DNA of 13,800 nt from Mageeibacillus sp. UBA5770 (lineage in GTDB: Bacteria; Bacillota_A; Clostridia; Saccharofermentanales; Saccharofermentanaceae): the NCBI GenBank assembly GCA_002418705.1, contig DIEQ01000057.1:14747-28546 (forward strand), written 5' to 3'. Each line of letters opens with the position of its first letter. Within the stretch, counting starts at the first letter, position 1. Positions 1 to 10,985 of the stretch are shown piece after piece. The notes below the pieces were generated by a model. The model worked only from the letters and a program-made list of their open reading frames with translations. It had not been told where the DNA came from and made no database searches. Made by a program: the position numbers and the translations under genes.

Positions 1-896
1 ATCTTGCGCTTGCGCTCCGGATCCGAAACGCCGGCAAGCTTACCGAGAAAGCGCTCCTGGGCGTTGACGCGCCTGATTCTTATATTGAATTGACGGCCGT
101 AGACCTCCATGACCTGATCGCCTTCATTTTTTCTCAGCAGCCCGTGATCCACGAAAATGCAGGTCAGGTTGTCGCCGATGGCTTTGTGGGTCAGCACGGC
201 GGCGACAGAGGAATCCACGCCGCCAGACAGCGCGCAGAGGACCTTGCGGTTTCCGACGATTTCCTTGATCTCGCGGATCTTGGTCTGCGCAAAACCGGCC
301 ATCGTCCAGTCCTGGGCGCAGCCGCACACATTATAGAGGAAATTCGTCAGCAGCTTCTGGCCGAAGGGTGTGTGATGCACTTCCGGATGGAACTGGACGC
401 CATACAATTTCTTATCCGTATTCTCCATCGCCGCCGTCGGGCAATTGTCCGTACGGGCCGTGACTTTAAATCCGGCCGGCGCTTGCTCGATATAATCCGT
501 ATGACTCATCCAGCATTCACTGGTATCGAATATACCGTCAAAAAGGAGGCTGTCAGGCGCTGTGACACGAACCTTGATCCGGCCGTATTCCCTGAAATCC
601 GGGCTGACGACCTTGCCGCCGAGCAGATGCGCCATGAGCTGGGCGCCGTAGCAGATCCCGAGCACCGGAATGCCCATATCGAAAAGCTCCTTCGGAAGCG
701 TCGGAGCACCTTCCGCGTATACACTGGCCGGGCCGCCCGTGAAGATGATGCCCTGCGGCTTTCCCTCCACGATCTTATCCATGCATTTCGCATAAGAGAC
801 GATCTCGCAATACACGTTTGCTTCCCTGACTCTTCTTGCAATCAGCTGGTTGTACTGGCCGCCGAAATCAACGACCAAAATTCCCTGATATTCCAT
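1..896 (-). CDS. guaA: GMP synthase (glutamine-hydrolysing), N-terminal 298 codons, cut by the window edge
   Basis: Cytoplasmic enzyme that aminates XMP to GMP, using ATP and ammonia released from glutamine. Translation of the minus strand from the ATG at 896 gives a typical N-terminus ([16 protein letters not shown], residues 10-25). A class I glutamine amidotransferase domain follows: nucleophile Cys82 in GICYGAQ, and His170 and Glu172 in [11 protein letters not shown]. The ATP pyrophosphatase domain then begins with the PP-loop SGGVDSS at 224-230. The family is usually about 510 residues, so the rest of the ATPase domain and the dimerization domain lie outside the window. The start is supported by AAGGAGAT a few bases upstream (about 902-909). 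It lies 68 bases downstream of guaB, which makes the XMP it consumes, so co-transcription is likely. No frameshift is seen in the visible part. Confidence 0.97.
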   Translation of the reverse strand, partial: MEYQGILVVDFGGQYNQLIARRVREANVYCEIVSYAKCMDKIVEGKPQGIIFTGGPASVYAEGAPTLPKELFDMGIPVLGICYGAQLMAHLLGGKVVSPDFREYGRIKVRVTAPDSLLFDGIFDTSECWMSHTDYIEQAPAGFKVTARTDNCPTAAMENTDKKLYGVQFHPEVHHTPFGQKLLTNFLYNVCGCAQDWTMAGFAQTKIREIKEIVGNRKVLCALSGGVDSSVAAVLTHKAIGDNLTCIFVDHGLLRKNEGDQVMEVYGRQFNIRIRRVNAQERFLGKLAGVSDPERKRK

Positions 897-931
897 TACC
901 GATCTCCTTTATATCATGCTGTAAATTGACA

Positions 932-957
932 GGAGCGCGGATGAAAAGACGCGCTCC
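932..957 (-). other. Perfect hairpin in the guaB-guaA spacer
   Basis: GGAGCGCG at 932-939 pairs perfectly with CGCGCTCC at 950-957 around a 10-base loop. On the minus (transcribed) strand no U-run follows, so it is not a standard intrinsic terminator. It could stabilise or process the guaB-guaA mRNA, or lower guaA expression. The stem is seen directly; the role is inferred. Confidence 0.5.
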
Positions 958-964
958 GGCTTTG

Positions 965-3236
<2,272 letters not shown>

Positions 3237-3284
3237 AAAGGGTCCTTCTTTCATACTTCACTAAAAAACCGGTCCTTGATAACT

Positions 3285-3313
3285 ATAGTATCCCAATCGC
3301 CCGATTTCTTCAA
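3285..3313 (-). promoter_or_regulatory. Possible promoter for the carboxypeptidase-guaB-guaA genes
   Basis: On the minus strand TTGAAG (3313-3308) and TACTAT (3290-3285) are 17 bases apart, each matching four of six consensus positions. The -35 overlaps the stop codon of the upstream gene. This is a weak match in the right place, so readthrough from upstream is the alternative. Confidence 0.3.
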
Positions 3314-4353
3314 GGGCGGCGGACGATCCTGCCGATCAGCGTCAGCAGGTCGCTATAGATCCCATAGGCTGTCTGTTCGATTTCGGGATCTTTCTCGACG
3401 ATGCTGATATCGCCCATCAGATCTGTCCTGATCGTGATGATCGACGATGTGGCATCGATGAGACTGTAAATATCCTCCGAACCAACGGCGACGGGTCGGA
3501 CACTTGCGGCGGCGACGCCTTCAGTTATGGACGCTTCGCAAATGAGCTTGTATTTCCTGCCCTCTTTACGAGCTTCTTCTATGGCTTGCGCCGTGATCCC
3601 GGCAATGCCGGTCCTGTCGACCTCTGTCGGCTTCAGATCCGCTCCGAGTAGGGCATTGGCAAGCGCAGCCGTCTTCGCAGCCGCATCCCAGCCATCAATG
3701 TCCAGTGATGGATCCGCTTCCGCAAAGCCTCTGCGCTGGGCCTCGCGTACAGCATCGTTGAAATCGAAGCCCTTCTCCATTTGTGCGACTATGAAATTCG
3801 TCGTTGAATTCAAGATTCCTCTGAACCCGAGGATCCTGCAGCCCGGCAGCGAGTTCCTGACCAGATTGAATACAGGCGTGCCATCCATGACGACGGTCTC
3901 ATAAAGAAACTCAAGCCGCCTGTCTGCGGCCATTTTTGCGAGCCTTCTGAAATCCCATGCAATCGGTCCTTTGTTGGCCGTTATGACATGCATCCCGTTT
4001 TTGAATGCTTCTTCTATATGACTGATCGCAGGCTGGCCGTCGAAGATGGACAGCGTGCTCAGTTCAAGCAGCACATCGGCGTTGCTTCGTCGAATCACCT
4101 CAAGCACGTCAAGCCCGTCGGGCTCATCGGCCGCGCCCGGCAAACCACCGCTGTTTTCCACCGCGTCGACAAGCGTTCCCGCGTCGATTCCTTTGGCTAA
4201 TATCATATTTCCTTTGCTTCTGCCGGCCACGGCTGAAACGACGACACTGCAGCCGGCATCACGCTCTATCTCGGCCGCCTTGTCGCCGAGCAGCCTGCAA
4301 AATGCTTTGCCTGCATTGCCGAAGCCGATCAGGCACAAACGCAATTCCTTCAT
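3310..4353 (-). CDS. hom: Homoserine dehydrogenase-like oxidoreductase lacking an ACT domain
   Basis: Likely NAD(P)-dependent reduction of aspartate semialdehyde to homoserine in the threonine/methionine branch. The ATG at 4353 (347 residues) is preferred over the in-frame GTG at 4362, because the GTG lies inside the ribosome binding site GAGAGGTG. A Rossmann fold starts with GFGNAG (10-15); ANKGP is at 126-130 and GILNSTTNFI at 179-188. The substrate-site signature EADPSLDIDGWDAAAK (212-227) has Asp223 and Lys227 spaced like the catalytic pair of yeast homoserine dehydrogenase. The protein stops just after the catalytic domain, whereas common bacterial forms are about 430 residues with a C-terminal ACT domain. 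It also lacks the usual glycine-rich GxGAG stretch near the end. It may be feedback-insensitive or use another substrate. No threonine operon neighbour is present. Confidence 0.82.
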   Translation of the reverse strand: MKELRLCLIGFGNAGKAFCRLLGDKAAEIERDAGCSVVVSAVAGRSKGNMILAKGIDAGTLVDAVENSGGLPGAADEPDGLDVLEVIRRSNADVLLELSTLSIFDGQPAISHIEEAFKNGMHVITANKGPIAWDFRRLAKMAADRRLEFLYETVVMDGTPVFNLVRNSLPGCRILGFRGILNSTTNFIVAQMEKGFDFNDAVREAQRRGFAEADPSLDIDGWDAAAKTAALANALLGADLKPTEVDRTGIAGITAQAIEEARKEGRKYKLICEASITEGVAAASVRPVAVGSEDIYSLIDATSSIITIRTDLMGDISIVEKDPEIEQTAYGIYSDLLTLIGRIVRRP

Positions 4354-4387
4354 TTTAAACACCTCTCAATCATATCGATCAAGTTAG

Positions 4388-4417
4388 TAAAAAACCGAAC
4401 AGGTGCTTGCCCGCTCG
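4388..4417 (-). terminator. Intrinsic terminator between the HD-GYP gene and the homoserine dehydrogenase-like gene
   Basis: On the minus strand the arm at 4417-4410 (CGAGCGGG) pairs with 4403-4396 (CCTGTTCG), eight pairs including two G-U, around a six-base loop. A run of six U follows (4394-4389). It should end transcripts of the flavodoxin/HD-GYP pair. The same bases can also pair with an upstream A-rich arm at 4453-4461 (see findings), so it might be conditional. Confidence 0.65.
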
Positions 4418-4459
4418 ATTTTATGTCGCGACCCGGCGCCCCTTATGGGCGATCGGTTT

Positions 4460-5743
4460 TTAAATGGGATGCTGATGTCCATAAGCGATGCTTTTAATAT
4501 CGCGTTCGGATTCTTCAAATATCTTGATCAGCATCGGATCAAATTGCTGTCCGGACAGATTCGTTATGATATCCACAGCCCGCTCATGGGTATAAGCCGG
4601 CTTGTAAGGTCTGACACTGATCAGCGCGTCATACACGTCGGCAATAGCCATGATCCTCGCCGACAAAGGGATCTTCTCCCCGGCCAGTCCGTAGGGATAT
4701 CCGGATCCGTCAAACTTCTCGTGATGATACCGGGTGATTTCGATCCCCATATTGATAAATGAATTATTTGGATATTTTTTGCGTACTTCGTCCAGCGTAT
4801 TGCTGCCGATCAGGGTGTGGCAGGTCATGAGCTCGAACTCCTCCGCGTTGAGCTTGCCGGGCTTGATCAGGATGGCGTCGCCTACGCCTACTTTGCCTAT
4901 ATCGTGCAATGCGCTGGCCAGCTCGATCCTGCTCACGAAGTCTTCTTTGTTGATGCCCCTCTTCTCATATTCCCTGACATCGATTTTGGATGCCAGCAAA
5001 GTACAATATTTCCCGACACGCTCGATATGGTTGCCCGTCTCTTTGTCCCTTGACTCAGACAACTTGGCCAAGGCAAATATCGTAACGGATTGTGAATCCG
5101 AAATCTCCTTGACCTTCTCCGACATCATGCGCTCCAGGTGCTTTTTATCGAGAATGCCCTGCTGCCGCTGCAGATAATTCTTGCGCTGGGTTTCATTGAT
5201 ATAATGATTGCCGCTCATTCCGATCAGGCCCGTCGCGACCATCAGCGCCGCGATAGCTACCAGCTCTTCGCCCGCGAGGCCCCCGCGAACGATAAGGCCT
5301 GCCGCGATGCCGGCAATGATCAGCCAGCCGCCGATAGCGGCATAGATGAATTTCAGTCTCAACGACACAAATCCGCCGAAAAGCGCCAGAAGCAGCAGTC
5401 CGTAATTGATGTACACCTCTGGGGCAAGCAGGATGATCACCGACGTCCCCGCTCCGACAATTAAAAATGCGGTCAGCGACACGAACTGGCTGATTTGGGC
5501 AAACAGCTGCGTATAAGATACGACGAATATGATCGCGATCAGCGGGATCGTGATGTAATAGCGAATCGCGAATAAAATAGAAATGTTTTCAGCGCTGAAT
5601 CTCTCATCCAGGAAGCCGAACAAAACAAAAAGGATGACGACCGCGACGCAAAAGAACCTGAGATGCCTTCTGGCGTCAGGTACCAAATACTCGATAAAGA
5701 TCTCCTCATCCTTCTTGTTCAAAGCCGTTGATAAAGAAAACAT
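4460..5743 (-). CDS. Membrane-bound HD-GYP domain protein, probable cyclic-di-GMP phosphodiesterase
   Basis: A 427-residue membrane protein. About six hydrophobic helices lie at roughly 28-45, 58-78, 86-108, 113-130, 136-153 and 160-178. A charged linker at about 183-215 resembles a coiled coil. The HD-GYP domain follows: HD at His280-Asp281 (ALHDIGKVGVGD), then HHEKFDGSGYP at 340-350, with further conserved residues His239 and Asp369. The complete HHExxDGxGYP signature supports hydrolysis of cyclic di-GMP or a related dinucleotide. The membrane part carries no periplasmic sensor domain that I recognise, so the input signal is unknown. The start ATG at 5743 has GGAG seven bases upstream. It lies 16 bases after the flavodoxin-like gene and probably shares its promoter. 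A terminator follows at 4388-4417. Confidence 0.9.
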   Translation of the reverse strand: MFSLSTALNKKDEEIFIEYLVPDARRHLRFFCVAVVILFVLFGFLDERFSAENISILFAIRYYITIPLIAIIFVVSYTQLFAQISQFVSLTAFLIVGAGTSVIILLAPEVYINYGLLLLALFGGFVSLRLKFIYAAIGGWLIIAGIAAGLIVRGGLAGEELVAIAALMVATGLIGMSGNHYINETQRKNYLQRQQGILDKKHLERMMSEKVKEISDSQSVTIFALAKLSESRDKETGNHIERVGKYCTLLASKIDVREYEKRGINKEDFVSRIELASALHDIGKVGVGDAILIKPGKLNAEEFELMTCHTLIGSNTLDEVRKKYPNNSFINMGIEITRYHHEKFDGSGYPYGLAGEKIPLSARIMAIADVYDALISVRPYKPAYTHERAVDIITNLSGQQFDPMLIKIFEESERDIKSIAYGHQHPI

Positions 5744-5759
5744 AAACGCTCCAGATATT

Positions 5760-6188
5760 TTATTCCGTCAGGCTCTGTCGCTGAGACAGGCTCTGACCAC
5801 GCAGATGCTTTTTGCCGCAGATCCCGTCCATCTCGGCGAACAATCCCTGATACGCGCCTTCTTTGCCGCCGCTTACCAGAATATATTCAACAGCGTTGAT
5901 ACTGCTGCCATAATCTTGAAGAAATGTCCTGATCGGACATGCGAAGGTGCCTGCCCAGACCGGTCCGCAAACCACGACCTTTTCATAGGATGCAAGATCC
6001 GCAGCAACCGGCTCTATCGGCGTCGCAATTTTTTTCATCGCCTGCCTGCCCGCCCTCATGAAGCCGAAAAGACCGTCCCTGTTGACCGTATCCTTGATTT
6101 CATAAAGCTCATAGCCGTTCTTTCCCGCATAGCTTTCAGCTATTTTCTTAACGTGACCCTTTCTGGAATAATAAGCGACCAGTACCAT
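5760..6188 (-). CDS. Flavodoxin-like protein
   Basis: A 142-residue single-domain flavodoxin fold, likely binding FMN and carrying electrons or reducing a small substrate in the cytoplasm. The N-terminal strand and phosphate loop read VAYYSRKGHVKKIAE (4-18), where SRKGHV replaces the usual T/S-x-T-G-x-T. The isoalloxazine-side loop GPVWAGTFACPIRTF (75-89) is typical of Clostridial flavodoxins and flavodoxin-like reductases. A third element, VSGGKEG, is at 105-111. The C-terminus from about 125 is polar and short. The start ATG at 6188 has AAGGAG ten bases upstream, slightly long but the only good option; the nearby ATG at 6198 is out of frame. It is first in a two-gene unit with the HD-GYP gene. 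The redox partner cannot be read from the context. Confidence 0.85.
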   Translation of the reverse strand: MVLVAYYSRKGHVKKIAESYAGKNGYELYEIKDTVNRDGLFGFMRAGRQAMKKIATPIEPVAADLASYEKVVVCGPVWAGTFACPIRTFLQDYGSSINAVEYILVSGGKEGAYQGLFAEMDGICGKKHLRGQSLSQRQSLTE

Positions 6189-6226
6189 GAACTACCATCT
6201 CCTTCCGGGGAATTATCATAAACTAA

Positions 6227-6235
6227 ATTATAGCA
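6227..6235 (-). promoter_or_regulatory. Extended -10 promoter for the flavodoxin/HD-GYP pair
   Basis: The minus strand reads TGCTATAAT, a perfect TATAAT (6232-6227) preceded by TG-n, 39 bases ahead of the flavodoxin start. The region 17 bases further upstream (AATGAT) is a poor -35, which suits an extended -10 promoter. Confidence 0.6.
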
Positions 6236-6250
6236 TACTGTTTTAAATGA

Positions 6251-8050
6251 TCATTCCGGTGTTCCGAAAAACACATAGAGCCCGTAATCAGCTCCGGCGT
6301 CCTGGCCATTTCCCATCGTCATGCTGATATTCTGGAAAACGATCCTGAGCCTGTAACCGTTCTTTTCCGTTTCAAGTGTCATGAGCTCAGGAGGCAGCGC
6401 TTCCTTCTGACCGTCCGCCTGCCCGGACAGCCCGTCGGCGAATGCTCGCAAACCTGTTCCGATCAGCACTTCACCCTGTTCGTCCTCGACTTCGACGATG
6501 ACCTCCCAGGCTGATTCCCTTGCAATCCTCAGCGTATATTGCGCTCCGTCGACTGTCATGTCGAATTCATCGACGCTTCCACTACCGTCTTTGTTCCAGC
6601 GGTCCGAAAAGACATTCGCATAAACATCATACCCGCTGATAATGAACGGATCCTGGCTATCGATACTCGCATAGAAATACTCGCTTTGGTCATCTCCATA
6701 ATATGGATAGGTGGGCTCAAAGCCGAAATGAAGCTTCATATCGTCATACATATTGAAATCCTCTGGAAGCCACGCTATATATTCAAGTGAGCTGTGATTG
6801 TCAAGATATGAGATGATATTGGTTGTTTCTGTTTTCGTATTCTCCGCCGCGTCAGGATTCGGAGTCAGTTTTCCGGACTGAAGAATGCCTTCTGATTGAA
6901 TGATCGATTCCAGCCTGCTGATCTGGCTGTTTCTGGATACCGTAAACGCATCTGCGGGAGGGATCACGGATACGATGGCGAAGGCGGCCGCCAGTAAAGC
7001 GATGATGCTGTTTCGCGAAACAGGCTTCACGCTCAGAAGTATCGCACAGGCCATTGAAAATATGCCGAATATCACGACATAGTATCTCGATTCGGTCACC
7101 CCGTAGGCATTCAGTCTCATGAAGACCGAAGCAAACTGCATGATGATGATCGGGATCCAGATTTTAGGAAATATCATTCTGTACCAATAAGCAAATTTAT
7201 TTTCAATCAGGCTCGACAGGACAAAAATGACCAGGCCCGCCGCGGAGTATGCCAGAACCATGCCTCCCAGCTGCCCGGACGGCCAGTTCTGGGTTATGAT
7301 GATCTTGCCGAAATATGCTACTAGTACGATCGTATATGCCAGCAGCAGCGGGATCGCGATATACGACACCAATACCTCAAGGAACCTTGGATAATTAGCC
7401 GCATGAGCAGCCCTTTCCCGGTCTGCTTCCTCCTCGGAATTGAAATACGGAAGCAGCGAAAGGTAATAGATCGGGGCGAACAGCACCCAGACGATCGTCA
7501 TCATGTAGCTGTAGGCGTCATTGTTGACATTGAACAGCAGAATATCAACAGCCGCGATGATGGCGGCGATACCTCCGGACAAAACACCGGAGTACAGGAC
7601 CGATGTGAATATCGATTTGAAATGCACCAGCGCAATCTTGTTGAAATCCGCCTTATCTTTGAATGCAGGCAGCCACAGCACCGCGCACAACATGGCGAAA
7701 ACAGCGACGAATGTCCGGACGCCGATCTCCATGCTGATTTCCGGCGCCGGCCAAAGGATCATGAAATATCCTGCTGTCAGCAACGCTGAAATGCCGTATA
7801 CGGCCGGACGTTTTGTGATCAGCCCGTCAAATCTCTCGCAGGAAAACTGGGCGGCCATGCCGAGAACGGCGCCGACCAGGAATGTGAAAATCAGTTTTTC
7901 AAGGATCAATCCGGGCTGTTCGTCTATAAAGATAATATAACAAATCAACGATGCCGCGCCAAAAAGGCTCAGAACTGTCAGCGGAAATCTCGCCATGGCT
8001 TTCGACATGCCTCGTATCAGATGCATGATCATTTCATTTATTCGTTTCAT
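6251..8050 (-). CDS. DUF4153-type multi-spanning membrane protein
   Basis: A 599-residue integral membrane protein of unknown function. I count about eleven hydrophobic segments: roughly 22-42, 50-70, 84-101, 110-129, 150-174, 181-201, 226-248, 261-281, 296-313, 322-340 and 347-364. A soluble C-terminal region of about 230 residues follows and carries YLDNHSSLEYIAWLPEDF. The two-part layout and the motif NNDAYSYMMTIVWVLFAPIY (176-195) fit the DUF4153 family as I remember it; the assignment is from memory. The hydrophobic part is rich in conserved aromatic residues but shows no transporter signature that I recognise. The start ATG at 8050 has GAGGGG six bases upstream. The gene appears monocistronic, with its own promoter and the flavodoxin promoter directly after its stop. 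It could be a stress or envelope protein, but nothing in the window shows this. Confidence 0.75.
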   Translation of the reverse strand: MKRINEMIMHLIRGMSKAMARFPLTVLSLFGAASLICYIIFIDEQPGLILEKLIFTFLVGAVLGMAAQFSCERFDGLITKRPAVYGISALLTAGYFMILWPAPEISMEIGVRTFVAVFAMLCAVLWLPAFKDKADFNKIALVHFKSIFTSVLYSGVLSGGIAAIIAAVDILLFNVNNDAYSYMMTIVWVLFAPIYYLSLLPYFNSEEEADRERAAHAANYPRFLEVLVSYIAIPLLLAYTIVLVAYFGKIIITQNWPSGQLGGMVLAYSAAGLVIFVLSSLIENKFAYWYRMIFPKIWIPIIIMQFASVFMRLNAYGVTESRYYVVIFGIFSMACAILLSVKPVSRNSIIALLAAAFAIVSVIPPADAFTVSRNSQISRLESIIQSEGILQSGKLTPNPDAAENTKTETTNIISYLDNHSSLEYIAWLPEDFNMYDDMKLHFGFEPTYPYYGDDQSEYFYASIDSQDPFIISGYDVYANVFSDRWNKDGSGSVDEFDMTVDGAQYTLRIARESAWEVIVEVEDEQGEVLIGTGLRAFADGLSGQADGQKEALPPELMTLETEKNGYRLRIVFQNISMTMGNGQDAGADYGLYVFFGTPE

Positions 8051-8140
8051 TTTTGTCCCCTCTCGGATGCACTGTCATTATTGCTCGAAATCATACGGCC
8101 AATATATGCTCAAGGTAAAATATCATAACTATACAAGGTA

Positions 8141-8168
8141 ATGATAACATATTTCGGAGGGGCTTCAA
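8141..8168 (-). promoter_or_regulatory. Probable promoter of the DUF4153 gene
   Basis: On the minus strand TTGAAG (8168-8163) and TATCAT (8146-8141) are 16 bases apart, and the -10 carries an upstream TG-n (8149-8147). It lies about 90 bases ahead of the start and just downstream of the mscL terminator, where a new promoter is needed. Confidence 0.45.
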
Positions 8169-8198
8169 ATGCTTTGCAATATTACGTTTTTATGACAG

Positions 8199-8246
8199 AA
8201 AAAAGAACAAGAGTCAGGGCCCATCGGCTATGGGGCTTGACTCTTG
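8199..8246 (-). terminator. Intrinsic terminator of mscL
   Basis: Inverted repeats CAAGAGTCA (8208-8216) and TGACTCTTG (8238-8246) extend inward to about 17 pairs with one G-U and one mismatch. On the minus strand the stem is followed by a U-rich run (8206-8199). It sits about 40 bases after the mscL stop. Confidence 0.85.
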
Positions 8247-8285
8247 ATACATTATCGAATATTGCCTGTTCGGCAGTACTGTGGC

Positions 8286-8681
8286 CTATCTATCCTTCAA
8301 CAGATCCCTGATCTCGCCGAGCAGCACTTCTTCGTTCGTCGGAGCCGGCGGTTCAGCAGGCGCCTCCTGCTCCTTCTTCTTAAGGTTGTTCAACGCCTTG
8401 ATGAATATGAATATGACGAGAGCGATCAGTAAAAAGTCGATGATTGCCTGGATGAAAGCGCCGTATCTTATGGCGCTTTCCGCCACATCTCCGACGGCTG
8501 GCGTGATGACATATTTCAGTTCCGTGAAATTCACGCCGCCCAGTAACATGCCTATTATGGGCATGACCACGTCATTGACGAACGATGCAACGATTTTTCC
8601 GAAGGCACCGCCGATAATGACGGCCACCGCCAGATCCATCACATTGCCACGAACAACAAATTCCTTGAATTCCTTGATCAT
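8286..8681 (-). CDS. mscL: Large-conductance mechanosensitive channel
   Basis: A pentameric inner-membrane channel that opens under membrane tension and releases solutes after hypo-osmotic shock. The 131-residue product has the N-terminal amphipathic helix and the family signature RGNVMDLAVAVIIGGAFGKI (11-30) leading into TM1, the pore helix (about 16-45). A periplasmic loop follows, TM2 is at about 75-98, and a C-terminal amphipathic bundle helix (NEEVLLGEIRDLLK) follows a proline-rich linker. All key parts are present. The ATG at 8681 has AGGAGGGA six bases upstream. The gene stands alone, with its own promoter at 8762-8790 and a terminator after its stop. Confidence 0.98.
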   Translation of the reverse strand: MIKEFKEFVVRGNVMDLAVAVIIGGAFGKIVASFVNDVVMPIIGMLLGGVNFTELKYVITPAVGDVAESAIRYGAFIQAIIDFLLIALVIFIFIKALNNLKKKEQEAPAEPPAPTNEEVLLGEIRDLLKDR

Positions 8682-8761
8682 CCGTTATCCCTCCTATTGA
8701 TATTGCGTTTGCATCGGCAGACTCATGCCGGCTCATGAAACCATTATTTTCCACTACATTG

Positions 8762-8790
8762 ATTCTACTCCAATGGAAATAGGATTGCAA
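8762..8790 (-). promoter_or_regulatory. Promoter of mscL
   Basis: On the minus strand TTGCAA (8790-8785) and TAGAAT (8767-8762) are exactly 17 bases apart, four and five of six consensus matches. The -35 begins right after the groEL terminator stem, so the two signals are packed edge to edge. Confidence 0.6.
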
Positions 8791-8794
8791 ACAG

Positions 8795-8826
8795 AAAGAC
8801 CGAGCGGCATCATCCGCTCGGTCTTT
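8795..8826 (-). terminator. Terminator of the groES-groEL operon
   Basis: AAAGACCGAGCGG (8795-8807) pairs perfectly with CCGCTCGGTCTTT (8814-8826), 13 pairs around a six-base loop. On the minus strand a U-rich CTGTTT follows. It lies 32 bases past the groEL stop. Confidence 0.85.
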
Positions 8827-8857
8827 CCTGGTCTGTATTTAAACGCTTGAGCGCGGA

Positions 8858-10492
<1,635 letters not shown>

Positions 10493-10556
10493 TCAATATC
10501 CTCCTTCATTTACTCGGGCTTTCCGCCGGATGCGGAGCTCCTTCTGTCCTTCAATG

Positions 10557-10841
10557 CTATTTAACGACTGCCAGAATATCTCTCTGGGAAAGGATCGTAT
10601 ACTCTTCGCCATCATATTTGATTTCGGTTCCGGCATATTTGGAAAAGATCACGGTGTCGCCTTCCTTGACTTCCATTTTGATCTCTTTACCGTCGACAAC
10701 GCCTCCCGGACCTACCGCCATTACTGTGGCGAGCTGGGGCTGTTCCTTGGCCTGGTTTGGAAGAACGATGCCGCTCTTTGTCTTTTCTTCGGCTTCCAGT
10801 CTCTTGATGACAACTTTATCGCCCAATGGTTTGATATTCAT
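10557..10841 (-). CDS. groES: Co-chaperonin GroES (10 kDa)
   Basis: Heptameric lid of the GroEL chamber, cytoplasmic. The 94-residue product starts [19 protein letters not shown], has the mobile loop that contacts GroEL (about 19-29, [10 protein letters not shown]), and ends with the family motif [14 protein letters not shown]. The start ATG at 10841 has AGGAGGGAG upstream. It is the first gene of the groESL operon; the CIRCE operator lies about 45 bases ahead of the start, within the 5' leader. Confidence 0.99.
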   Translation of the reverse strand: MNIKPLGDKVVIKRLEAEEKTKSGIVLPNQAKEQPQLATVMAVGPGGVVDGKEIKMEVKEGDTVIFSKYAGTEIKYDGEEYTILSQRDILAVVK

Positions 10842-10886
10842 TACTATTTCTCCCTCCTGTATAAAAAAATTATTAAAATCGTTTTG

Positions 10887-10913
10887 TTAGCACTCGATGT
10901 AAGTGAGTGCTAA
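10887..10913 (-). promoter_or_regulatory. CIRCE operator (HrcA binding site)
   Basis: TTAGCACTC (10887-10895), a nine-base spacer and GAGTGCTAA (10905-10913) match the CIRCE consensus without a mismatch. It starts five bases after the -10 hexamer and so covers the expected transcription start. By family knowledge, HrcA bound here represses groESL until heat stress; hrcA itself is not in the window. Confidence 0.97.
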
Positions 10914-10917
10914 ATAC

Positions 10918-10946
10918 AATTTAATACAGCACCGTCTGCTTGTCAA
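10918..10946 (-). promoter_or_regulatory. Housekeeping-type promoter of groES-groEL
   Basis: On the minus strand TTGACA (10946-10941, perfect) and TAAATT (10923-10918) are 17 bases apart, directly upstream of the CIRCE element. This is the usual HrcA-controlled layout. Confidence 0.8.
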
Positions 10947-10985
10947 TATTTTTTTGCAATTTTTCAGCAGGAATGACGAGACTTT

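Noticed and set aside
90..929. Long plus-strand open frame of 279 codons, and similar long plus-strand frames over guaB, groEL and the DUF4153 gene
   Set aside because: They lie antisense to recognisable genes, have no ribosome binding site or family features, and arise from the low stop frequency opposite coding DNA.
3237..3254. Upstream ATG at 3254 as start of the carboxypeptidase
   Set aside because: No ribosome binding site precedes it, while AAGAAGGA has ideal spacing to the ATG at 3236; the six extra residues would contain that site.
4354..4410. T-box or SAM riboswitch upstream of the homoserine dehydrogenase-like gene
   Set aside because: The spacer is only about 105 bases and lacks the T-box GGGUGGNACCGCG sequence and the SAM core.
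4418..4450. GGGTCGCGAC on the minus strand resembles the start of the ZTP (pfl) riboswitch core
   Set aside because: The remaining conserved core and the 3' CCGCCUGGGCA-type segment are missing and the spacer is too short.
8155..8195. A plus-strand GGAGGGG with an ATG six bases on, opening an eight-codon frame (MLCNITFL)
   Set aside because: The same bases form the -35 region of the minus-strand DUF4153 promoter, the frame is only eight codons, and nothing on the plus strand follows that it could regulate.
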